DNA of 64,000 nt from Chloroflexota bacterium (GTDB lineage: Bacteria > Chloroflexota > Anaerolineae > B4-G1 > SLSP01). The translations under genes and the position numbers were made by a program. This document shows positions 1-6,757 of the stretch, one piece after another (positions within the stretch are counted from its first letter, which is position 1; every line of letters starts with the position of its first letter). The notes under the pieces were generated by a model. The model was not told where the DNA came from and searched no databases. It was given only the letters and a program-made list of their open reading frames with translations. The DNA is taken from NCBI GenBank assembly GCA_029555965.1, contig JAKQHY010000109.1:1-64000 (forward strand). The letters run 5' to 3'.

Positions 1-3000
1 CAGGGCGACCGCGATCATCACCAGCGTCGCGGCCAGCGGCTTGCCGGCGATGTTCCGCCAGCCCACCTGCCCCAACTGCCGCTGCACGCCCCACGCAAAC
101 GGGATCAGCAGCGCCAGTTCCGAGAAGATGTGGAGGAGGGCGGAAGCCTGGTAGCTGAAGCGCGGGATCAGCAGCAGGTTGGCGAGCAGGGTGAAGCCCA
201 CGCCCCAGGCGTAGGCGCGCGTGAGATAGCGCTGCTGATCCAGGGCGATCAGGACGTATTGCGTCAGGCTGTTGAACCAGCCGAAGACGAGCGACCAGCT
301 CATCAGGCGCAGCGCGATCATCGCGTCGGGCAGATATTCCGGGCCGCCCAGCACCAGCACCATCTCGCGCGCGGCGAGGGTCGCCAGCACGGCCGCCGGG
401 GCCGCCAGCGCGATCAGAATCTTCGCGCCCAGGCGGTAGAAGCGGAGGAAGTCCGCCGGGGATTCTTTGGCCTGCCGCGAGATGACCGGGAAGATCGCCA
501 GGGTGAACATCGCGGGGATGGCGTTGAGGGTGTCCAGAAACTTGTAGCCGATGCTGTAATAGCCCAAAATAGTGCTGCCCCGGATGGCTTCCACCAGGAA
601 CACGTCCACTTTGAAGAAGATCGTCGCCAGGAAGTGATTCACCATCAGCGGCCAGGAGACCTGGAGCATCTCGCGGCGGAGGGCGCGCACCGGCTCCCAG
701 CGCGGCTTGAAGCACAGGCGCAGGGCCAGCGTCCCCAAAATCGCCAGCGTCACCATGTTGATGCCCACCGCCGCCCCCGCCAGGCCGATGATGCCGCCGC
801 CGCTCAGCAGCACGAGCGTCTGCACGGTTACTTTGAGCAGCGTGGTGAGCGTGGTGATGGCGGCGGGATATTCGGCTTTCTCGTAGGCGTAAAACAGCGA
901 GGTCAGCCCTTTGGAAATGGAGCCGGGGACGAGGCCCACGTAGAGGAGCGCCAGCGCGATCATGGCCTGCGTCGAGGCCGGGCCGGTGAGTTGCGCGACG
1001 AGCGTCTGGCGCGTCACGATGAAGCCAACGAGCAGGGTGATGCCCAGCACGCTCAAGAACAGGCGGAGCACCGTGGTGTTGAAGAAGTAGCGATTGGCCT
1101 GCTCCCGGTGGCGGGCGACCTCGCGGGTCAGGTAAGCGTCCAGCCCGAAGTTGGTGATGATCTCGAACCAGATGAAGACGTTGCCCGCCAGGTAATAATC
1201 GCCGGCGTTGGCCGGGCCGAGGATGCGCAACATCAGGGCGGCAAACGCAAATTCCATCACGCGGTTGAACATCGTCAGTGCGATGGGCGCGAGGCTGTTT
1301 TTGGCGACGCGCTGCACGGTGCTCGCGCCGGCGTCTTCGCGGTAGACGCGCCGCCAGAGCCACAGCACGGCGCAGAAAAGCAACGTCATCCCCCCCAGGA
1401 AGGAGGTGAACGCGCCGATTTTGACGCTGTTAGGGCTGTACTTGAAGCGCACCGTCGCGCTCTCTTCCAGCCGGACGCCCCGGAAGTTCCCGGCGATGCG
1501 CACGATGGGCGCTTCGGTCTCGGCGTCTTCGCCCGCGCCGGGGGGCCGCGTGAAGGCTTTCCAGCCGGGGAAGTAGGCGTCGGCGAGGATCAACCAAGCG
1601 GGGCCGTCTACCGTGGCGTCAATCAGGACTTCGTTGGCTGTGTACGAAACGACTGGCTGTGCTTGCGCCGTGGCCGGTTCCGGCGTCGCCGGCTGCGCGT
1701 TGGCGGCGACCTGGTCGGCTTCTACAATGGCGTAGAAGCGGGGATCGTAAGTCTGGATCGCCGTCCCCACCGCCTCTACATCCGCCACGACCAGGGTGGC
1801 GCTTTGCGGTAGGGTGAAGGCGCGCGGCATCACCCCCAGGTTTTCGTAGATGCGGACGGCCTTATCCTGGTAGACCTGGCGGTATTTCGGCAGGGGGATT
1901 TCTTCCTCGGTGACGATGTATTTGACGGTGAGCAGGTCGGTCAGCGGGCTGTCGAGGCTGGAGAATTGCGTGAACGGCGCGATGCGGTTGTAGGGCAGCC
2001 CGCCCTGCGGTTCGATCCAGTTCATGTAGCGCACATACTGCGCCGTGAACAGGCTGTCGTAGCCGCGCACGTCCTGGAGGTCGTGGATCATCCCGGCGTT
2101 GGCGCTGAGGGTGTTTTGTCCGTGGGGGGCGAAGGTGGAGAAGCGCCACAGGCCGGGTTGTTGCTTGAGGAAAGCGATGGACGGCGGTTCGGCGGTCAGC
2201 AGCGCCGGGTCGGTGGCCGGGTTGAAGCCCGCGCTGAAACTGACCAAATCCAGCACGAGCAGCGCGACCGCCATCACTTCCCAGACCGGACGGCGTCCCA
2301 GGCGGCGGGGCAGGTAGATGGGGCAGCGCGAGACGCGCAGCACGCAGCCCGCCCCGATCAACAGCAGCGCCGCCGTCTGAATCCAGGGGAAGAGGTACGA
2401 ATAGAAGGCGCGATGGTCGGGGAACGTCTCCGGCGCTCGCGCCAGCGCCAGGAACACGCGCGCCACCAGCGGCTCAATCGGCCCGAACAGCAGCCGCGAG
2501 AGCCACAACCCGGCCAGCAGCAGCAACCCCATCCACAGCGCCGCCACCGCGACGAAGCTGACGGCGTTGGGAGACGTGTTGACCATTAGCCAGCGGGGAA
2601 TGTGCTTCGTCATTCGTAATTCGTCATTCGTAATTTGCGTCTCCCCCTCTCCCTCTCTCCCCCTCTCCCCTTCCGGCCCGTGCGTGCGCCGATAGTTCGT
2701 CACAGTCGTCGCGCCCAGCGCGGCCAGCGCGGCCAGCGCCACCGTCAACGGGAAGACCCAGCGGAACGGCGAGTGCGATTGGTTCAGGAAGGGTAGCGCG
2801 TAGACCAGCGCGTACATCGGCGTGCCGAAGATGCAGCCGAGTGAGAACAGGGAGAGGAAGGTGAAGAAGGGGACGTAGGGGTGCGAAAGCCATTGTTTGA
2901 TTTTGTAGGAAGTGCTGAGTGCTGAGTGCTGAGTGCTGAGGACTGAGGACTGAGGACTGAGGGCTGAGCCGTTTACTCGCTTTTCCGCTTTCTCGCTGAT

Positions 3001-4152
3001 TCGCCGATCCGCTGATTCGCTGATTCGCGTTTTCGGCGGTCTGAGGATGGCGATGGCAGCTAGGAATAGCGGCAGGATGCCCAGATAGGCCGCGCCTTCA
3101 ACGTAGTTCTTGATGCCCCAGTCGAATGCGCCGGTCGGCGTTGGGAGAGTCGCGCCGGTGAACACGTCGTGCAGCGCGCGGTGGGTGGGGTTGCCGAAGA
3201 AGTTGGGGACGAGGAAGGTGATGAGCCGCCGCGTGGGGTAGGCCCAGCCGAGCACGTCGCTCAGTGTCACCGCGCCCTGGCGGAAGCTGGTCTGCACCAC
3301 TTCGTAGAGCGGGAGCAGTTGCACCGCACCCAATGTCAGCCCCAGGCCGACCATGAGGAGCAAGCCGATGGCCGGGCTGAGCACATCGCTGCGCCAGGTC
3401 GCGCGCGGCTGCGTGAGCGCGGTGTGCGCCAGCCGCCACGCCGCGAACATCCCCATCACCAGCAGCGTGAAGTAGGTGATTTCCGCGTGCCCGGCCAGGA
3501 TTTCCAGCCCCAGGGCGATGGCGCCGAGCAGCGCCCAGGGCAGCATCGCGCGCTGCGTTCCGAAAAACGGCGCGCGGCGCACCGTCAAGTCCACGAGCGC
3601 CAGGAGCAGCGGTAGCCACGAGGCGGCGGCGACGATCATCGGGTGGACGGCGGAGATGACGAGGAAGCCGCTCAACTGGAAGACGATGCCGGCCAGGAAG
3701 GCGCCCAGGTGATTTGCATGGAGCGTGCGCCCCAGGAGGTACATCGAAATGCCCGCCAGTCCCAATTGCAGCGTCATAAAGACGCCAAATGCGCGGGGGA
3801 GGGGCAGCAGGAGCGAGAGCCACGTCAGCGGGTACAGCGCGGAGTGTTGGCCGTTCGCCAGGAAAGGGTGCCCGCCGAACAGGTAGGGATCCCACAGCGG
3901 CAGTTCGCGCGCCTGGACGCTGTTGACCAGGAAGCGTTTCCAGGGGTAGTTTTCCAGCACCAGATCGGACAGGAGGGGATTTTGGGGGGTGGGGGCTGTG
4001 TCGCGCAGGGAGCGATAGGGTTCAAACAGATAGAGTGCATCGCCCGGAAGGAGGGTCTGGTGGCCCAGCGTCACCGGGGCGAAAAGCAACAGTGGCAGCA
4101 ATAACAAGAGCGCGCCCCAGAGGGCGTCATATTTGAATCGGCGTATCATCAT
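1..4152 (-). CDS. YfhO-like membrane protein fused to polysaccharide flippase (3' end off window)
   Basis: One uninterrupted frame runs leftward from ATG at 4152 (a second ATG is at 4149; GGAGAGG lies just upstream) and leaves the window after 1384 codons without a stop. Residues 1 to about 920 read as a YfhO-family multi-pass membrane protein, a group related to GT-C glycosyltransferases. Recognisable stretches are PFLANGQHSALYPL, the region ending KNYVEGAAYLGILPLFLA, and LTVKYIVT followed by VRIYENLGVMPRAF. A short cytoplasmic-type linker rich in Arg follows. From about residue 945 the chain is a Wzx/MATE-type oligosaccharide flippase (KNSLAPIALTMFNRVMEF onward). Two low-complexity loops, near residues 370-416 and 490-517, are encoded by short repeats. 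The expected role, by inference, is building or decorating a lipid-linked glycan and exporting it. I checked the frame across both junctions and saw no stop. Confidence 0.85.
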   Translation of the reverse strand, partial: MMIRRFKYDALWGALLLLLPLLLFAPVTLGHQTLLPGDALYLFEPYRSLRDTAPTPQNPLLSDLVLENYPWKRFLVNSVQARELPLWDPYLFGGHPFLANGQHSALYPLTWLSLLLPLPRAFGVFMTLQLGLAGISMYLLGRTLHANHLGAFLAGIVFQLSGFLVISAVHPMIVAAASWLPLLLALVDLTVRRAPFFGTQRAMLPWALLGAIALGLEILAGHAEITYFTLLVMGMFAAWRLAHTALTQPRATWRSDVLSPAIGLLLMVGLGLTLGAVQLLPLYEVVQTSFRQGAVTLSDVLGWAYPTRRLITFLVPNFFGNPTHRALHDVFTGATLPTPTGAFDWGIKNYVEGAAYLGILPLFLAAIAILRPPKTRISESADRRISEKAEKRVNGSALSPQSSVLSTQHSALSTSYKIKQWLSHPYVPFFTFLSLFSLGCIFGTPMYALVYALPFLNQSHSPFRWVFPLTVALAALAALGATTVTNYRRTHGPEGERGREGEGETQITNDELRMTKHIPRWLMVNTSPNAVSFVAVAALWMGLLLLAGLWLSRLLFGPIEPLVARVFLALARAPETFPDHRAFYSYLFPWIQTAALLLIGAGCVLRVSRCPIYLPRRLGRRPVWEVMAVALLVLDLVSFSAGFNPATDPALLTAEPPSIAFLKQQPGLWRFSTFAPHGQNTLSANAGMIHDLQDVRGYDSLFTAQYVRYMNWIEPQGGLPYNRIAPFTQFSSLDSPLTDLLTVKYIVTEEEIPLPKYRQVYQDKAVRIYENLGVMPRAFTLPQSATLVVADVEAVGTAIQTYDPRFYAIVEADQVAANAQPATPEPATAQAQPVVSYTANEVLIDATVDGPAWLILADAYFPGWKAFTRPPGAGEDAETEAPIVRIAGNFRGVRLEESATVRFKYSPNSVKIGAFTSFLGGMTLLFCAVLWLWRRVYREDAGASTVQRVAKNSLAPIALTMFNRVMEFAFAALMLRILGPANAGDYYLAGNVFIWFEIITNFGLDAYLTREVARHREQANRYFFNTTVLRLFLSVLGITLLVGFIVTRQTLVAQLTGPASTQAMIALALLYVGLVPGSISKGLTSLFYAYEKAEYPAAITTLTTLLKVTVQTLVLLSGGGIIGLAGAAVGINMVTLAILGTLALRLCFKPRWEPVRALRREMLQVSWPLMVNHFLATIFFKVDVFLVEAIRGSTILGYYSIGYKFLDTLNAIPAMFTLAIFPVISRQAKESPADFLRFYRLGAKILIALAAPAAVLATLAAREMVLVLGGPEYLPDAMIALRLMSWSLVFGWFNSLTQYVLIALDQQRYLTRAYAWGVGFTLLANLLLIPRFSYQASALLHIFSELALLIPFAWGVQRQLGQVGWRNIAGKPLAATLVMIAVAL
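2600..3034. repeat. Heptameric and short low-complexity repeats inside the YfhO coding region
   Basis: At 2911-2967 units of GTGCTGA and GGACTGA are repeated. At 2975-3034 there are degenerate TCGCTGAT units, and at 2605-2640 ATTCGTAATTCGTC-type units. All stay in frame with the surrounding gene and encode hydrophilic Ser/Gln/Arg/Glu-rich loops between membrane segments. A 7-nt unit cycles through all three frames, so it can expand without creating a stop only if all three translations are open, as here. Confidence 0.8.
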
Positions 4153-4198
4153 CCTCTCCAAGGTTAGTCAGCGGTTCTCTATGGGCATAAAATACAAA

Positions 4199-4230
4199 CA
4201 GGGCTTGGAGCTGCAAAGCTCCAAGCCCTG
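4199..4230 (-). terminator. Perfect 14-bp hairpin with GCAA loop
   Basis: CAGGGCTTGGAGCT pairs with AGCTCCAAGCCCTG around a GCAA tetraloop. On the minus strand the hairpin is followed by a T-rich tract. It lies between the response regulator stop (4250) and the YfhO start (4152), so it probably ends the signalling operon. Confidence 0.7.
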
Positions 4231-4249
4231 CCTGGTTGTAGTGTGCCGA

Positions 4250-5125
4250 TTACTGCTTTTCAGCGCCGGCCATGGGCATTTCCATTTGTTCAAGTTCTGG
4301 CACTTGTTCGGAGGATAGCACGGCAATGTCGAAGCTGAGTTTGGGCAACGGCGCGCCGCTGCTGTGCTTTCCGCTTTCCCAGTCGCGGTGCGGATAGAAG
4401 AAGGAGATGGCTTCATTCAGGCGTTTATCCAACCGGTGCAGGGCCGTTTGACCTTCCTTATCGGCTGTCGCCACTACGACGAACTGGTAATTGTTCAATT
4501 GCCCTACGAATGGATCGGTATCCAGGAATTCGACGGCGGTATTTTGCAGGATGAGGGCGACAGCGCGCAGTACATCATCATGGGTGACAAACCCGTAAGA
4601 GGCGCCGAAATCGCGCATTCCGTTCAAAATAATACGAATTAAGGCCAGTTTAGTATCGTGCGCTACCCGTTCCATCTGTTCTGTTACCAGCACCGAGGTG
4701 GGCAGTCCTGTCACCGGATGCAAGAAGGTTTCACGGATGTTACGTTGGAGGATGTTGCGCACCCGAATTCGCAATTCCTGCACATCAAAAGGTTTTGTAA
4801 TGTAGTCTACTGCGCCCAACTCCAATCCTTGCAGGCGATCCATCCGTTCCCGGCGCTCCGTCAAAAAGATGATGGGGGTGTTTTCGGTGCGGCGTTGACT
4901 GCGTAGTCGTTCGCATACTTCATACCCGTCAATGTCGGGCAGATGGATGTCGAGCACCACCAAATCGGGCTGGGTTTTGGTCGCCATAGCCACCGCATCC
5001 TCGCCCCAGGCTGCATGATCAACGGTGTATCCCAGGGAAGTAAAATACGCCGACAGCATTTCGGCCGTATTGGGATCGTCTTCAACGACAAGAATGTGAC
5101 GCGGCGTATCCTCTCCTGACTTCAC
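4250..5125 (-). CDS. Response regulator with degenerate GGDEF-like output domain
   Basis: The 291-aa protein starts at GTG 5125, chosen because AAGGAGA precedes it; a TTG ten codons upstream is the alternative. The N-terminal receiver domain has the acidic pair in VVEDD, the phospho-acceptor Asp in LVVLDIHLP and the Lys in YITKPF. The C-terminal half begins like a diguanylate cyclase (HPVTGLPTSVLV). At the active-site position it reads GQLNNYQFVVV instead of GGDEF, so it is unlikely to make c-di-GMP. It is the last gene of a leftward operon with a V4R protein and a roadblock protein, from which an output or scaffold role is inferred. Confidence 0.85.
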   Translation of the reverse strand: MKSGEDTPRHILVVEDDPNTAEMLSAYFTSLGYTVDHAAWGEDAVAMATKTQPDLVVLDIHLPDIDGYEVCERLRSQRRTENTPIIFLTERRERMDRLQGLELGAVDYITKPFDVQELRIRVRNILQRNIRETFLHPVTGLPTSVLVTEQMERVAHDTKLALIRIILNGMRDFGASYGFVTHDDVLRAVALILQNTAVEFLDTDPFVGQLNNYQFVVVATADKEGQTALHRLDKRLNEAISFFYPHRDWESGKHSSGAPLPKLSFDIAVLSSEQVPELEQMEMPMAGAEKQ

Positions 5126-5147
5126 GCCACAGTCTCCTTTTACTAGA

Positions 5148-5786
5148 TTAGCCAATCGGCTCTTTGTAGACTGCGAAAGTGCAGTTCTCGTGGCTCATGC
5201 CGATGCAAGTCAGTTGATCCACCCGGAAAGTGCGTCCGCCGCTCAACCAGCGTAGCGCCTCTTCGATGATGCCTGCCGCGATGAAGCCGCCGGGCCGTTC
5301 CACCTTGCGTCCCCAGCACATGGAGCAGCGATCAATAATGTAGTGGAAGTGGTCGCCGCCGGGGTCTTTGACGTAAGAGGTCTGATCACTCAACGAGTCA
5401 AAAACTTTGGCAACCGCCGGTAGCCCTGCCTTGAGTTTTGCCTGTAGCGGCAGCACCTTGAAGGCCAGGTCGCTGGCGCCCACCAACGCGCCAAAGTTCG
5501 CCAGACCTTGCGCAAAGAGCACGCGCCCCAGGCGTAACTGCAAACCACGGCCTCCGCGCGGTCCGTACATTTCCTCCAGGGCGCGGTTCAATGCCGAGAT
5601 ATAGGCAAAATCAAACCCTTTGTCCATAATATCCGGCGGTGGATTGTCAATGAACATGGAAAGGCCCGCCATGTTGAGGATGGCGTTCAGGCCATTGCGC
5701 CCCATAATTTCTTCGAGGGCGTCAAAGAGGATGAGACCAAATCGGTTGGGATAGTAGAAACCACTGGGTTCAGGGGTATTCGCCAC
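5148..5786 (-). CDS. V4R (4-vinyl reductase) domain protein
   Basis: The 212-aa protein starts at GTG 5786 behind GGAGGT. The C-terminal half is a V4R domain, a small-molecule-binding fold seen in signalling and tetrapyrrole-related proteins. Its Cys-rich features are CSMCWGRK and LTCIGMSHENC, and there is a His-rich HFHYIIDRC stretch. The N-terminal third is a helical region resembling heme-NO-binding-type bundles in length. No enzymatic domain is visible. It sits 19 bp after the roadblock gene and 22 bp before the response regulator, so the three are probably co-transcribed. A sensor of a small ligand is the likeliest role; the ligand cannot be read from sequence. Confidence 0.75.
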   Translation of the reverse strand: MANTPEPSGFYYPNRFGLILFDALEEIMGRNGLNAILNMAGLSMFIDNPPPDIMDKGFDFAYISALNRALEEMYGPRGGRGLQLRLGRVLFAQGLANFGALVGASDLAFKVLPLQAKLKAGLPAVAKVFDSLSDQTSYVKDPGGDHFHYIIDRCSMCWGRKVERPGGFIAAGIIEEALRWLSGGRTFRVDQLTCIGMSHENCTFAVYKEPIG

Positions 5787-5805
5787 TGCAAACCTCCTTA
5801 CGTTG

Positions 5806-6180
5806 CTAGAGAATCGTTGATAGTTCTTCTGCTGCCCGACGCATGTCGAGGAAAAGTAGCCCTAATTTAGCCTGTTGCCGGGCCAGGACAGTGAGCACCG
5901 CTTCCTCACCCACAGCGCGGAGGATAACGTAGCCTTTCTCGCCCTTGACATAGACTTCGTCAAGTACGCCTCGCCCTAACTCCCCCGCAATGCGCTCACC
6001 CAGGGACAACATCGCGGCAGACATCGCCGAGACGCGGTCCTCTTCAACGCCTTGTGGCAGGGATGTGGCGATGGGAAGGCCATCTACACTGATAATGGCG
6101 GATGCTTCGACATCGGGGCTGCTAACCTGTAGTTCGCGCAGTCGCTCCACCATCCGTTCATTTCGTGACCTGTTTGCCAT
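5806..6180 (-). CDS. Roadblock/LC7 domain protein (MglB-like)
   Basis: The 124-aa protein starts at ATG 6180, preceded by GGAGGG at an 8-nt spacing. The same frame is open to 6240 but has no better site upstream. The sequence matches the roadblock/LC7 fold: a helical start, then ASAIISVDGLPIATSLP, a long helix with SAMSAAMLSLGERIAGELG, then DEVYVKGEKGYVILRAVG and a final strand-helix. Such proteins are small dimeric regulators of Ras-like GTPases or kinase modules. No MglA-type GTPase is present in the window, so the partner is unknown. It is the first gene of the leftward signalling operon. Confidence 0.85.
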   Translation of the reverse strand: MANRSRNERMVERLRELQVSSPDVEASAIISVDGLPIATSLPQGVEEDRVSAMSAAMLSLGERIAGELGRGVLDEVYVKGEKGYVILRAVGEEAVLTVLARQQAKLGLLFLDMRRAAEELSTIL

Positions 6181-6248
6181 ACTTCGCGCCCTCCGATAGG
6201 AATTTGTTGAACCAGGAAGAGTGATAGTTCCTGGGGCCATTCATAGAC

Positions 6249-6277
6249 AGGGTATCACAGGAATATTACATTGTCAA
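6249..6277 (-). promoter_or_regulatory. Sigma70-type promoter for the roadblock-V4R-regulator operon
   Basis: On the minus strand TTGACA (6277-6272) is followed after 17 nt by TACCCT (6254-6249). The predicted transcript has a leader of about 65 nt before ATG 6180. The -10 match is imperfect. Confidence 0.45.
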
Positions 6278-6507
6278 GGCAAGGTTAAGAAATATTCCAA
6301 CCCTCAAACTAAGACAGCTTATGGGCTATTCAATGCCGTTCATGTTTATATTTTAGTATAACTTTTCTAGTTGGCAACACTGACCGACAATTTTTAGTAG
6401 ACTTGACGGCGATTAACCAAAAAACGTTTTTGTGAACGCGGCAGAGTTGCCATGTCTGTTAGTTTATCACTTTCTGCGAACAATACCAAATCGCACGGCA
6501 AGCTCGC

Positions 6508-6690
6508 AGGGCCTTATCATTCTCCAGCCGGATGATGCGCTGCGCCATAGGAGACGGCTAAAGCCGTGATTCTTAAAGGGGTTTTGCGGTGACGGGCGGT
6601 AGCCCGTCACCGCAAAACCGCCTTCTTACCAGCGGCTTCAGCCGCAAAATCTCTTCGACAGGTTGTACCTGCCGAGAATGATAAAGCCCT
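6508..6690. mobile_element. Palindromic element A, copy 1 (183 bp, MITE-like)
   Basis: The ends are inverted repeats: AGGGCCTTATCATTCTC on the left and GAGAATGATAAAGCCCT on the right. At the centre an 18-bp perfect stem, GGTTTTGCGGTGACGGGC (6580-6597) with its complement (6602-6619), closes on a GGTA loop. Small hairpins flank it: CGGCTAAAGCCG near 6555 and CGGCTTCAGCCG near 6633. The direct repeat GGCAAGCTCGC occurs at both edges (6497-6507 and 6691-6701), consistent with target-site duplication. There is no coding frame, so any movement would need a transposase supplied in trans. It lies in the divergent intergenic region before the first kinase. Confidence 0.75.
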
Positions 6691-6708
6691 GGCAAGCTCG
6701 CGCTCGGC

Positions 6709-6737
6709 TTGATTCAATTCTAATAACACGTTATAAT
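6709..6737 (+). promoter_or_regulatory. Sigma70-type promoter of first hybrid kinase
   Basis: TTGATT (6709-6714), a 17-nt spacer and a perfect TATAAT (6732-6737). The -10 box ends 20 nt before ATG 6758, so the leader is very short. This leaves open whether ATG 6758 or ATG 6773 is used. Confidence 0.6.
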
Positions 6738-6757
6738 TCTTCAAGAGCTGGATTATT

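Noticed and set aside
130..1812. 560-codon plus-strand frame opposite the flippase
   Set aside because: Its translation is Gln/His/Arg-rich without domains, while the minus-strand frame reads clearly as YfhO and flippase. It is an antisense shadow of GC-rich DNA.
3098..3895. 265-codon minus-strand frame in another phase of the YfhO gene
   Set aside because: Pro/Arg/Ala-rich translation without domains; the correct frame gives recognisable YfhO motifs.
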